A DNA stretch of 64,000 bases from Hyperoodon ampullatus (taxonomy: Eukaryota; Chordata; Mammalia; Artiodactyla; Ziphiidae). Location: contig OX457063.1 in the NCBI GenBank assembly GCA_949752795.1, positions 71,571,783-71,635,782 of the forward strand. Reading direction: 5' to 3'. Below the pieces are notes generated by a model. It was not told the DNA's origin. It made no database searches and worked only from the letters and a program-made list of their open reading frames with translations. Every line of letters begins with the position of its first letter. Position 1 is the first letter of the stretch. Positions 1 through 9,057 of this stretch are shown here, in pieces. Position numbers and translations under genes: made by a program.

Positions 1-689
1 TTGTTGTTAGAAATAATTGAACAAAGTTCATAATCTTAATTTACTTCAGCTCTTAATATATACATGCATTTATAGTGATCGTTTTTCATAAATATATATA
101 AATTAATACCCTGAACTGGCAAGTATACATAAAGAGTTCATGAGAGTGATTGCTCTTGGAGAGAAATTAAAGGGCACTTCTTCAATTAAACAATAAAGGA
201 TACTTACTCATTTTATTGTTTCATATACTAATGGATAAAAACATCAATATTTCTTTTTTATTCCAGGTAGTTTGCTTAATATTTAAGCATCTCAAAATAA
301 AACCAAGTAAATATATTGGGAAATATACTTTTTATCTTCTCTAAATAAGTGATGTTCTAGAATTTTTTCTCATGAAATAGTGTCAGAAACTAGAAATCTG
401 TTTGAAAATACACAATGATACTTACTGTGTGCATGTCTATAAAATGTACAAATCACTTTTTAGTCTAATTTTGTTATCTTCACATATAAATATTTCTGGG
501 TGCTACTCCGGATATGATAATGATTATGAAGACTAGTATTGGGACACTGTCAGATTTCCACCATGACCGTGAGATTGATAAGTTGTTTAGAATCAGGTTC
601 CCAACTAAAATAATAGAGACATCATGGCAAAGTAAAAACAACAACAAAAACAGAAGTTAGAATAATACCAACTTTTCTCTACAACTTCC

Positions 690-850
690 TAGATCTGTGT
701 GCCAGGAAGGGCAAGAGATTTAAACTCTCTGAGCATTATATTCTTTATCTTTAAAATAGACATAAAAATATTTTATCAAGATGATATTGATGATTAGAAA
801 TAATATGGAGAGAGAGCACCTAACATAGTGCCTGAGATGGGCATTTATTT
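690..850 (+). repeat. MIR-like SINE relic in KCNJ3 intron
   Basis: The order of segments matches a decayed MIR core in forward orientation: a ctgtgtgcc box, a run like 'ttaaactctctgagc', 'tctttatctttaaaatagacat', then 'gcacctaacatagtgcctgag'. Divergence is high and the ends are approximate. Confidence 0.5.
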
Positions 851-1719
851 TCTACATAAAATTCTTTAAAAGCTGTCTGGAAAAAGACAATATATATGTC
901 ATAACAACTGATTCCCTGGTAATATAGAACTGATAATAATTATAAGGTAAGATTTTGGAAGGAGTCAGTGAAGGATTTAATTTATCTTCAATATGGTTTT
1001 TGAATTATGCAGTTTATTTCTAATTCTAAGTATTGCATGTGTGGTTGCTAGTCAGAGGAAAAAATACAGAATATCTCTTTATCCAAACTATACCAGGCTT
1101 AAACACAGTAGAAATTATTTATAAAGTGACAAAGGGAGAATAGAAATGAAAGTAGAAAGACTGTCATTACTTGTTTAAATTATACTTAACTATTGGAAAG
1201 ATGCATTTTTAAAATTCATCTATTATTTTACACTTTAATAGCCTTTAATAGAGGTCTGATAATAAAGGTAGAGGACAGTAATGACTTTTGCAACTTATAG
1301 AAAATTGTACCTTTTGACTAATATAAAACTGAAATGTAATATATGGCTTTAATTTATACATATATTTCCAGTCTTTGCAAAGGAATATTCAGAGGTTGAC
1401 TGATTTAAGAGTAACTTAGTCTTAACATATGATTAATGAGAACAGAATTGAGTTAATCAGAGTAGCATAAGGTAAATTATATCCAAGCAACATAATATAT
1501 AAATAGTAGCATTTCACATCTTATATCCAGCATCCAGTTCCAGAAATTTGTATAGCAGGAATAGAACTTGCAACATCACAGTGACCCAGATTACTGATTT
1601 TAGCATAAGGATTTCTGAAACTTGAACAAAAGTTCATTCTGGCCCTAAAGGTCCAGAAGAAGGGAATCTCTACAATGACTTTACATTATACAACATAGAA
1701 ATATTTTCAACTTTTATTC

Positions 1720-1900
1720 ATTTAACAAATACTTGGGATGGTTATCTTTGCTTTCATTTATAAAAGCCAACTATTTTTTAGACATTACATGGCTCGTTTT
1801 ACATTTCTGTATGTATAATTTTATTTCATGCTCACAGCAGTCCTGTAAGACAGGTGTTGCTTTTTATATTTTACTCTACAGAAGAGGAAAGTGATACGCA
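1720..1900 (-). repeat. MIR-like relic just upstream of exon 3
   Basis: The stretch reads like the reverse complement of a MIR 3' half: 'ttcatttaacaaatact', then 'ctcacagcagtcctgtaag', then 'cagaagaggaaa'. It ends about 110 bp before the splice acceptor. It supplies the first codons of the fortuitous frame that opens at 1854. Boundaries are approximate. Confidence 0.5.
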
Positions 1901-1990
1901 GTTAAGTATTCTTCTTAAGTTAACAAGCAAAATGAATTCCTTAGTTCAAAATGCCTTAACATGTGCTTCTACTATGAGTAATTTATCAAG

Positions 1991-2010
1991 GACTTCCTTT
2001 TTGCTTTCAG
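1991..2010 (+). other. KCNJ3: Splice acceptor of KCNJ3 last exon
   Basis: A pyrimidine-rich tract (gacttcctttttgctttcag) ends in AG at 2009-2010. The coding frame resumes at 2011 with GG completing a glycine codon, so the intron is phase 1. This matches the Gly-Met-Thr-Cys-Gln junction of GIRK1. Confidence 0.92.
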
Positions 2011-2597
2011 GGATGACTTGTCAAGCTCGAACATCATACACTGAAGATGAAGTTCTTTGGGGCCACCGTTTTTTCCCTGTAATTTCCTTAGAAGAAGGAT
2101 TCTTTAAAGTTGATTACTCCCAGTTCCATGCAACATTTGAAGTCCCCACGCCACCTTACAGTGTGAAAGAACAGGAGGAAATGCTTCTTATATCATCCCC
2201 TTTAATAGCACCAGCCATAACTAACAGCAAAGAAAGACATAATTCTGTGGAATGCTTAGATGGACTAGATGACATTAGTACCAAACTTCCATCTAAGCTG
2301 CAGAAAATTACTGGAAGAGAAGACTTTCCCAGAAAACTCTTGAGAATGAGTTCTACAACTTCGGAAAAAGCCTACAGCTTGGGCGATTTGCCCATGAAAC
2401 TTCAACGAATAAGTTCAGTACCTGGCAACTCAGAAGAAAAACTGGTATCTAAAACCACCAAAATGTTGTCTGATCCCATGAGCCAGTCGGTGGCTGATTT
2501 GCCACCAAAGCTTCAAAAGATGGCCGGAGGAGCAGCCAGGATGGAAAGGAATCTTCCAGCAAAACTAAGAAAAATGAACTCTGATAGATTCACATAA
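2011..2597 (+). CDS. KCNJ3: KCNJ3 (GIRK1/Kir3.1) last coding exon, partial CDS
   Basis: This exon encodes the C-terminal 195 residues of GIRK1, a subunit of the G-protein-gated inward-rectifier K+ channel. The channel acts in the plasma membrane of atrial myocytes and neurons, as heteromers with other Kir3 subunits, and opens when Gbeta-gamma binds. The pore and transmembrane segments lie in earlier exons outside the window. Residues begin (G)[20 protein letters not shown], which is part of the cytoplasmic Kir beta-sandwich, and end NSDRFT followed by TAA at 2595-2597. If the protein is 501 residues as in human, this is about residues 307-501. The leucine of ISLEEGFF then falls at 333, the position known to be important for Gbeta-gamma activation. 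The distal tail, unique to GIRK1, is Ser- and Lys-rich and carries five copies of a short [LF]P-x-K-L-x-[KR]-[IM] motif. The frame is intact and the product is almost certainly functional. Compared with the human protein as I remember it, I see four conservative or mild substitutions and one Gly-to-Arg change near the end. Confidence 0.98.
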
Positions 2598-3442
2598 CAA
2601 AACACCCCTTCAGGCATTATTTACTGTTTGATTTGGTAATAGTCCAATATTTGGCTGATGAGGTAATCCTCTCTAAGGAATCTGAAAGGTACATTTTTCC
2701 CCCAGTCATATATACATATTTGAGAACCCTTCCTTTTCAAGTATTGCTAATGTGCAAAAGAAAAATTTGTAAAGGGAGGACATCAGAAGGAAGTTCTTAT
2801 TAACGGGCATGTATTATCACATCAAGCATGCAATAATGTGCAAATTTTACATTTAGTTTTATGGCATGATTTATATATGGTATATTTATATTGTATATTA
2901 TGGAAAATGTATATATATATATTTAAAGGGGTAGTACCCTGCACAACATTTCTAACATACGTATTAAGCCAAACATGAATTGATAGCTTTCAGGGTGATA
3001 AAACTATATATATATATATGTGTGTGTGTGTGTACACATAGTTTTATATATACACACACATATATGTACATATATATACATACACATACACACACACGTA
3101 CCTACATATATCTGATAAAATTGTGATGTTTTGTTCAAAGTTGTAGTTCTTGTGCATGTTTACTTTATTAGGCTAGGAAGGCTTCTGGCATTAATTATTA
3201 ATACCAAATATTTTAGCCTTAAATTATTTGTCATTTTAAAATCTGATTTAATGTTTTCTGCTGTTTAAGGTCCTGGAAGGTTTTCAGTTGTTCTTTATAC
3301 GAGGGAGTCACACAAGTCTGTGCTACTTATGGCCCTGCAAAAATATAACCGTTATATGTTTAACTTGTAAATTTTGAAGCATACTAATACGCTGACAATT
3401 TCTTATGATTTTTAAAAGTTGCTAGTACTGGGGAAAAATAAA
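2598..3442 (+). other. KCNJ3: KCNJ3 3' UTR (end not fixed)
   Basis: This is non-coding sequence after the stop codon. The first AATAAA is at 3437-3442, but further AATAAA hexamers occur at 4104-4109 and 5303-5308, and long brain transcripts could use any of them. The listed end is therefore the nearest candidate signal, not a mapped cleavage site. No transposon interrupts it. An alternating TA/TG tract lies inside it near 3000-3115. Confidence 0.6.
3004..3115. repeat. TA/TG/CA alternating microsatellite tract
   Basis: About 110 bp of nearly uninterrupted alternating purine-pyrimidine sequence: (TA)n, (TG)n, then mixed CA and TA blocks ending near 3115. It contains short inverted repeats because TG and CA blocks face each other. 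If the transcript uses a poly(A) site beyond 3115, this lies in the KCNJ3 mRNA. Confidence 0.85.
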
Positions 3443-4704
3443 TATTGCCATTTTGAGAGTTGGTCCTTTCCTGGACTGGTTAAAGTCTGGAAATCTCTTT
3501 TACATATGCTCTAATACAAATATGAGCTCTGAACAAATGTTGAATCACTGTAATAATCAGTAGCGAAGTTATATTGAGTATATTGGAATCTGTGTGAAAT
3601 TACATAATTAATGGTCCCTGTTTCAAACTGCGTCAATTGGTAACATTTTCACTCCTTTTCTCAAACTCTTGTCATTTTAAAAACCAGTAATTTATCTTTG
3701 AGGAGATAAAACAATACAATGAAACAGATGATAGGTATTTATGTGTAAAATATGTATGTCTCATTGAGTCTCTTTTTATGCCATTCTTCTGTTTGTGGCG
3801 CTTGTTATAGCAGGACAGACTCTTTTCCTCACTTGGGGAACCTATTTCATTCCTTGCCTGTCACTCAATTCAGAATGAATGTTTTGTATATACCTGAGAG
3901 AATTTAAAATCAGATAACTTGAAGATATTTTACCCATGTGAGTTTTTTGTTTTGTTTTGTTTCGGTAAACACTCAATTTATTGGTGTCTTGGATCTCTGG
4001 CCCACCAAAATAATTTTAGCAGTACTATTTTTTGAACCCAAAGGTTTGATATTTATGACTCATTAGTAGGAATCAAAACTATTCCTCAGAAAAACACATG
4101 AAAAATAAAGATTTGGAATGCAGAGATTTGAATGAAAATTTACAAGAGCTCCTTATCAGAATATCATGGATTTTCCTATAAAACTTTTTGGGGCATGGCA
4201 AACTAAGTCTGTCCAGAATTAATCTATTTCTCCTTATAAATTATAAATCCTTAATAGCTGGTTTGAGCTCCCACCATTTCCCATTGTTTTTAGCAATCCT
4301 GTGATGATTTTCGTATTGGAAAATTATTACATCAACAATTCTATCATTGACTATAATAATACCTTCTGGCTACCTCTGTATCAATCAAATTCTGCAGGTG
4401 CAAACATATACCAGGGAATTGTTACTGGCAAAATGATCAGCCTTGAGCATCCAACCACTGTGAATAGAGCTGGTTGCCCTAACCCTTACCCCCAAACTTT
4501 CTTATTTGCTGGATATAGGAAATGAAATAGTAGCAGAGAGAGAAGGGGACCCAGGGGCCACAGTATATTTATTATCAGTGGAAGAAACAGCACAGATCAT
4601 TTAGTCCAACCACTTAAAACTAAACAGAGCCATAATTTAGTTTAGAGAGTCATTTTAATTTGTTTTTGGCACCAAGAGGAATATGAGACCCAAAATAAAC
4701 TCTC
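3443..4704. other. Downstream flank of KCNJ3, no feature seen
   Basis: AT-rich sequence that may be distal 3' UTR or intergenic. A 74-codon frame at 4301-4525 resembles no protein I know. I see no repeat with clear ends. Confidence 0.5.
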
Positions 4705-5010
4705 CAAATATATTCATTCATTCATTCAACAAAATTTTTGCATGTCTTTAATGTTCTAGGCATTTTTAGCTCCTGTAGATTTGGATATGACTAAGTCAGA
4801 GGAGGTCACTGCCCATTCAAACACTGCATATCAGTAGGAGGGGGGGAGGAGAGACAAAAAACAAATGACACAATTTCAGAGTCAAAATATCAGTTAAGGG
4901 AAGGAAAGCAAGGTAACATGATGGAAAATGACTGGTTGAAATAAGAATTGATTATTTTAGAAGAGGTGACTGGCTTAGGGAGGGGGTGATATTTGAACAA
5001 AGACCTGAAT
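4705..5010 (+). repeat. Ancient interspersed repeat, family unassigned
   Basis: It opens with 'attcattcattcattcaac' and continues with the order typical of a common ancient mammalian repeat (the ...'aggtcactgcccattc'... and 'atttgaacaaagacctgaatg' segments). Similar pieces occur near 19.1, 33.0, 35.0 and 63.6 kb. It is of L2/MIR age, but I cannot name the family with confidence. Confidence 0.5.
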
Positions 5011-6997
5011 GATGAGAAAGAACCACCGTTGTCAAATTTTTCTTAGTGAATGTGATTCCTTTAACTTTCCCACATATGTATGGGAAAGGTATGATTTCTG
5101 CATGTAATTGCAGTTTAACCCATATTACTAAGTTGATCATAGGTCCCGGTTTACCCAGGAGAGTTCCAGTTTATACGTGTTGTACCTGTGTAATTATTAA
5201 TAATACTCCCTTTCACTCTTATAATGTCCTGGTTTGGATGATATATGGTGACTCTACGTTTTTGTTGAAACTAAATTATGAAGTCTGATATATTTGGATA
5301 AAAATAAAGAATTGCTTTTTCTTCTCATTTTGCTTATTTTTTTGACACTGGTCATTCCAAGCAAAGTCATCTCAGTTTCATATATTTTAGCCTGTAGGAC
5401 TTCTCATCAAAGTGATTTCCTGTAACATTTGTTCAATCTGTACATGACATGTTTTTCTAGCAGTGAAAAGTTATGCATTTTATTGACTGAATAAGAAATA
5501 AACCTCTGGTATTTCCATTTCAGGAATTTGTAAGAGCTCAAATCAAAGGGAGTAAAAGTCAACTTAAGTCAAGATAATTTTCAGCCCACCAGTGTGGTGA
5601 TTAAAAAAAAAAGCAAAATCTAATGTGTTCATTGAACTGAATAATTCAACTTAACTAGAAACTAGTCCCTTTTAATGGGATTTTCATGGTATAGCTCCTA
5701 TCATGGTAAAATATTTCATTCTATTTATCAAAATGATGTAAATAAAAAAACACAATTATTTTGATAATGCCTATTTTTAATTTAAATATCCTTCTCAGAA
5801 ATATGTGAATATGCTTTTGTAAATATATATTAAACTAAAAATAAGGATATTTTATCATTGATTATTTCTGAAAAAATTTTTATGCTGTTTTAAATTCATC
5901 CATATATGGCATTAAATATTCTGAAAAGTATTTAGTTGTCTCAGTACTCAAGAGCCACTTTGTGGAAATAGAATGGAACCATAACGGATGATTTCTCTGG
6001 GACGAAAAGTGAGATTCTGGGGAAGGTGGCTTACGTTCTATTTGAATGAAAGTTTCTACCATTTCATACCATGAAGAGAGTTCAGCGTGACTGCACAGCA
6101 CATCTGTGAGCTCTATTCCGAGTATGTGCTTGAGTTCTGTTGTACATATTCAGATTAGCATCAAACTAATTGCATCGTCTAGCATGCAGTTTATTATTAT
6201 TTAAATGTACAAGGTCATTTAGGTTACAAAAACAGAAACTTATGTAATCAATACTGCAAGTTCAGTTTTATAAAAACTGTATTAAACTTTCAAAATATGA
6301 TTGGGTTAAATTTCTATAGCGTGTTCATCATTTTTCTACTTCCCAAGAGTTAATTACTCACATTACTTGATTTGGTTTATCATAAGATTTTAACTCCTAA
6401 AAATCAATGATTAAATGATCGAAAACTTATAATTCAATAATTATAAGTCATTCCTTGAGGGTTACTTTTATTTTGGCTCCTTATTGGTGAGATGCTTCAG
6501 CAATATGGAACCTGAATTTAATAATACAGATTATTTGAGACCTGCATTTCTTGGAGGAAGCTTCTTGACCATCTTATCCTTTGCTGAACCTGAGTCTCAA
6601 AAGCCACAGTAAGTAAAGCAGACAAATACACAGTTTTCCTGATTTTGTTTAAATATCAAATCACCGTTTTAGAAAAGCGCTCAGTTACTTTTTCTGACAG
6701 TGTTTCAAAGAAAAAGTCTTTTCCTAATTTTAGATCAGATGAGTTCAATAAGTCACATGTCCAACTCTCTGACACCTCACAGAATTAATCTGCAAAGGCA
6801 AGTTCCTGTAGCTTCTGACCTAGAGGAGTTCAAAAAGGATGATCCTCCTCATCCAGTAGAATTTTTTTCCAAATCATGATTTTTTTTACCTGAAAAGTTT
6901 TCTTGAAATCATGGCTGTTTCTGAATATTCAGGCTGTGTAGGATCAATGAACAAAATATATGGTAGGGCCCATTATCTCTTCTCATTGCTTACTAAG
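5011..6997. other. Unique AT-rich intergenic DNA
   Basis: I see no gene, no clear repeat and no structured RNA. Open frames here are short and lack protein-like composition. An AATAAA at 5303-5308 could belong to an extended KCNJ3 3' UTR. Confidence 0.5.
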
Positions 6998-7012
6998 ATC
7001 AGCATTCAATTT

Positions 7013-7320
7013 TTTTTTTTTTAAGATATTGGGGGTAGGAGTATATTAATTTATTTTTGCTGTGTTGGGTCTTCGTTTCTGTGCGAGGGCTTTCTCTAGT
7101 TGTGGCAAGCGGGGGCCACTCTTCATCGCGGTGTGCGGGCCTCTCACTATCGCGGCCTCTCTTGTTGCGGAGCACAGGCTCCAGACGCACAGGCACAGCA
7201 GCCGTGGCCCACGGGCTCAGCCGCTCCGCGGCACGTGGGATCCCCCCATACCAGGGCCTGAACCCGTGTCCCCTGCATCAGCAGGCAGACTCTCAACCAC
7301 TGAGCCACCAGGGAAGCCCC
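7013..7320 (-). mobile_element. CHR-type tRNA-derived SINE, long form
   Basis: The reverse complement starts with gggcttccctggtggctcag, the tRNA-like head with A box and a B-box-like 'gggttcaggccct'. It continues through the GC-rich body and ends with the 'cgaagacccaacacagc' 3' region and an A-tail (T-run on this strand). The target-site duplication is atcagcattcaattt at 6998-7012 and atcagcatccaattt at 7326-7340, with one mismatch in 15. This form of about 300 bp keeps a 3' region that the shorter copies lack. Confidence 0.93.
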
Positions 7321-7374
7321 CAAAAATCAGCATCCAATTTAACTTTTGCTTATCCTTTCCCAGCTCCACGAGTC

Positions 7375-7500
7375 AATCACTTGCGTGCTGATTTGCACAT
7401 AGTATTTGGATCTTCACAACAGCTCTACATGGTAGAGATTATCCCCATTTTACACTTGAAGAAACTGATTCTCAGACAGGTTATTTAGAGAATCCACAAA
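7375..7500 (-). repeat. MIR fragment
   Basis: In reverse orientation it shows the MIR core order: 'gcacatagtatttgg', 'cttcacaacagctctacat', 'attatccccattttacac', 'gaagaaactgattctcagac'. It is truncated and has no visible duplication. Confidence 0.75.
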
Positions 7501-8107
7501 CCTGAGTAGTCTCTGCCCTCTTTGGTGGTTCTACTGATATGCAATTGCTTCTTTTGGATTTTCCATTTGGGGGCATTTTCTGCTTACACTGTGGTAGATG
7601 AAGATCTAGTTCTATTTCTAAAACTTGCTGTCCACCACACCTCTACTACATACACCCTACCCTAAATTCCCAATATTGTTATATTGTTTTCATATTTTTA
7701 ATTAGATTAATTATCAGTGTTTTAAGTTCTACTGCATTTGAGCCCATATGTTTTGATCATTTTACTCACCCTCACAGCCTTTTCCTCCCTAGAGTTGATA
7801 GTCATTTTTTCTTTGCTTATTTATACATGTACTTATCACTAATTTAGCCACAGTGTCCTTTCCAATTATAAATACTTTCCTGTTAATTCTTCAAACACAT
7901 AAAATATTGGAACAGTTTTCTCTTCTTGACGAAATCCCTTCCAGAGTATCCTGATCTGCTCAATTTTGTAAATTTCTCTCAATTTATAGCTGTTGTCTTG
8001 GGATCTCCCTTTATCATCATCATGGGGTTTCCATTAATCTCTTTCTAGGTATAGAAACCCTGTTTCATGGAAAATATGCAGTTTTCTTGGTTTACTCCTT
8101 GGTTTTT

Positions 8108-8109
8108 CT

Positions 8110-8140
<31 letters not shown>

Positions 8141-8251
8141 GGCCATGCTGCACGTCATGTGGGATCTTAGTTCACTACCAGGTATCGAACCCGTGCCCTC
8201 TGCAGTGGTAGCACGGAGTCTTAACCACTGGACCACCAGGGAAGTCCCTAA
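8108..8251 (-). mobile_element. Short tRNA-derived SINE (CHR-like, older form)
   Basis: The reverse complement reads gggacttccctggtggtcca then 'gtggttaagactccgtg', a tRNA-like head, with an A-tail that is T-rich on this strand. The flanking duplication tccttggtttt is at 8096-8106 and 8252-8262. It is shorter and a different subtype from the GC-rich CHR copies elsewhere. Confidence 0.9.
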
Positions 8252-8389
8252 TCCTTGGTTTTGATAAAGCATATTTTCCAGGAGTTTCTCAGGGGGAAAA
8301 AAAAAAAACCTGCTAGTAAACTTTTTGAAACCTTAATTTCTTTAAATAAATAATTCTTGCCTAATAATTAATATTAAGAGTCTGGTCTA

Positions 8390-8597
8390 GTGTAGAAATG
8401 GCATTCCTTCTGAATTTCAGCAACATTGTTCCTTTTTCTCCTATTTTCCAGTGTTGCTATTGAGATGTCTGATGCCATTAAGTTTTAATCCCTTATATAA
8501 AACAGATTTCTCCCCTTAAAGCTTATAGGATATTCTAATCTTCCGTGGTCTAAAATTTCAAAATTTCTGCCCAGGTGTGCATCCATTTTAATCTCTT
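8390..8597 (-). repeat. Ancient L1/HAL1-type repeat, left part split by L1-A
   Basis: A decayed repeat with 'agcaacattgttcctttttc' and 'gttgctattgagatgtctga'. It stops at the left target duplication of the large L1 and resumes at 15476 with 'gctttcaatctggaaactca'. The two halves therefore form one old element that the L1 interrupted. The exact family is uncertain. Confidence 0.6.
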
Positions 8598-8604
8598 TTT
8601 TTTT

Positions 8605-8676
8605 ATTTAAAACAGTTTATTCTGGAACTGTAAAGTCATTTTTTTCAAATCTAAGCCCTGTGAAGATTTGGTGGGG
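8605..8676 (-). other. 3'-transduced segment of L1-A
   Basis: These 72 bp lie between the L1 poly(A) run (T-run 8677-8687) and a second poly(A) run (T-run 8596-8604) next to the target duplication. On the element's strand an AATAAA (8616-8621) sits 11 nt before the second A-run. This is the arrangement expected when L1 transcription reads past its own signal into genomic DNA. The right-hand duplication continues directly into the old repeat, so the 72 bp were not part of the empty site. Confidence 0.75.
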
Positions 8677-9057
8677 TTTTTTTTTTTCAGTATTTACATC
8701 TTTATTGGAGTATAATTGCTTAACGATGGTGTATTAGTTTCTGCTTTATAACAAAGTGAATCAGTTATACATATACATATGCTCCCATATCCCCTCCCTC
8801 TTGTGTCTCCCTCCCACCCTCCCTGTCCCACCCCTCCAGGCGGTCACAAAGCACCAAGCTGATCTCCCAGTGCTATGCGGCTGCTTCCCACTAGCTATTT
8901 ACCTTAAGTTTGGCAGTGTATATATGTCCATGCCTCTCTTTCGCTTTGGCACAGCTTGCCCTTCCCCCTCCCCATATCCTCAAGTCCATTCTCTAGTAGG
9001 TCTGTGTCTTTATTCCTGTCTTACCCCTATGTTCTTCATGACATTTTTTTTTTCTTC

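Larger units (their letters stand above)
1..2010 (+). other. KCNJ3: KCNJ3 last intron (3' part)
   Basis: This is AT-rich, non-coding sequence leading directly into the acceptor of the last KCNJ3 exon, so it is the 3' end of the preceding intron. I see no exon in it. It holds two weak MIR-like relics, at about 690-850 and 1720-1900. A reading frame open from 1854 runs through the acceptor into the exon. Its first 52 codons are intronic, partly MIR-like, and have no resemblance to a potassium channel. Confidence 0.85.

Noticed and set aside
1854..2010. The 247-codon frame starting at 1854 as a complete gene
   Set aside because: Only the part from 2011 matches GIRK1. The upstream 52 codons are intronic, and the AG acceptor and phase match the known junction.
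4301..4525. 74-codon frame as a small gene
   Set aside because: No family resemblance, no splice or promoter context, and such lengths are expected by chance in this sequence.
7057..7488. Open frames across GC-rich SINEs (also near 12600, 30187, 40749, 59045, 61481)
   Set aside because: They are translations of the CHR SINE body in various frames and recur at every copy. They are not genes.
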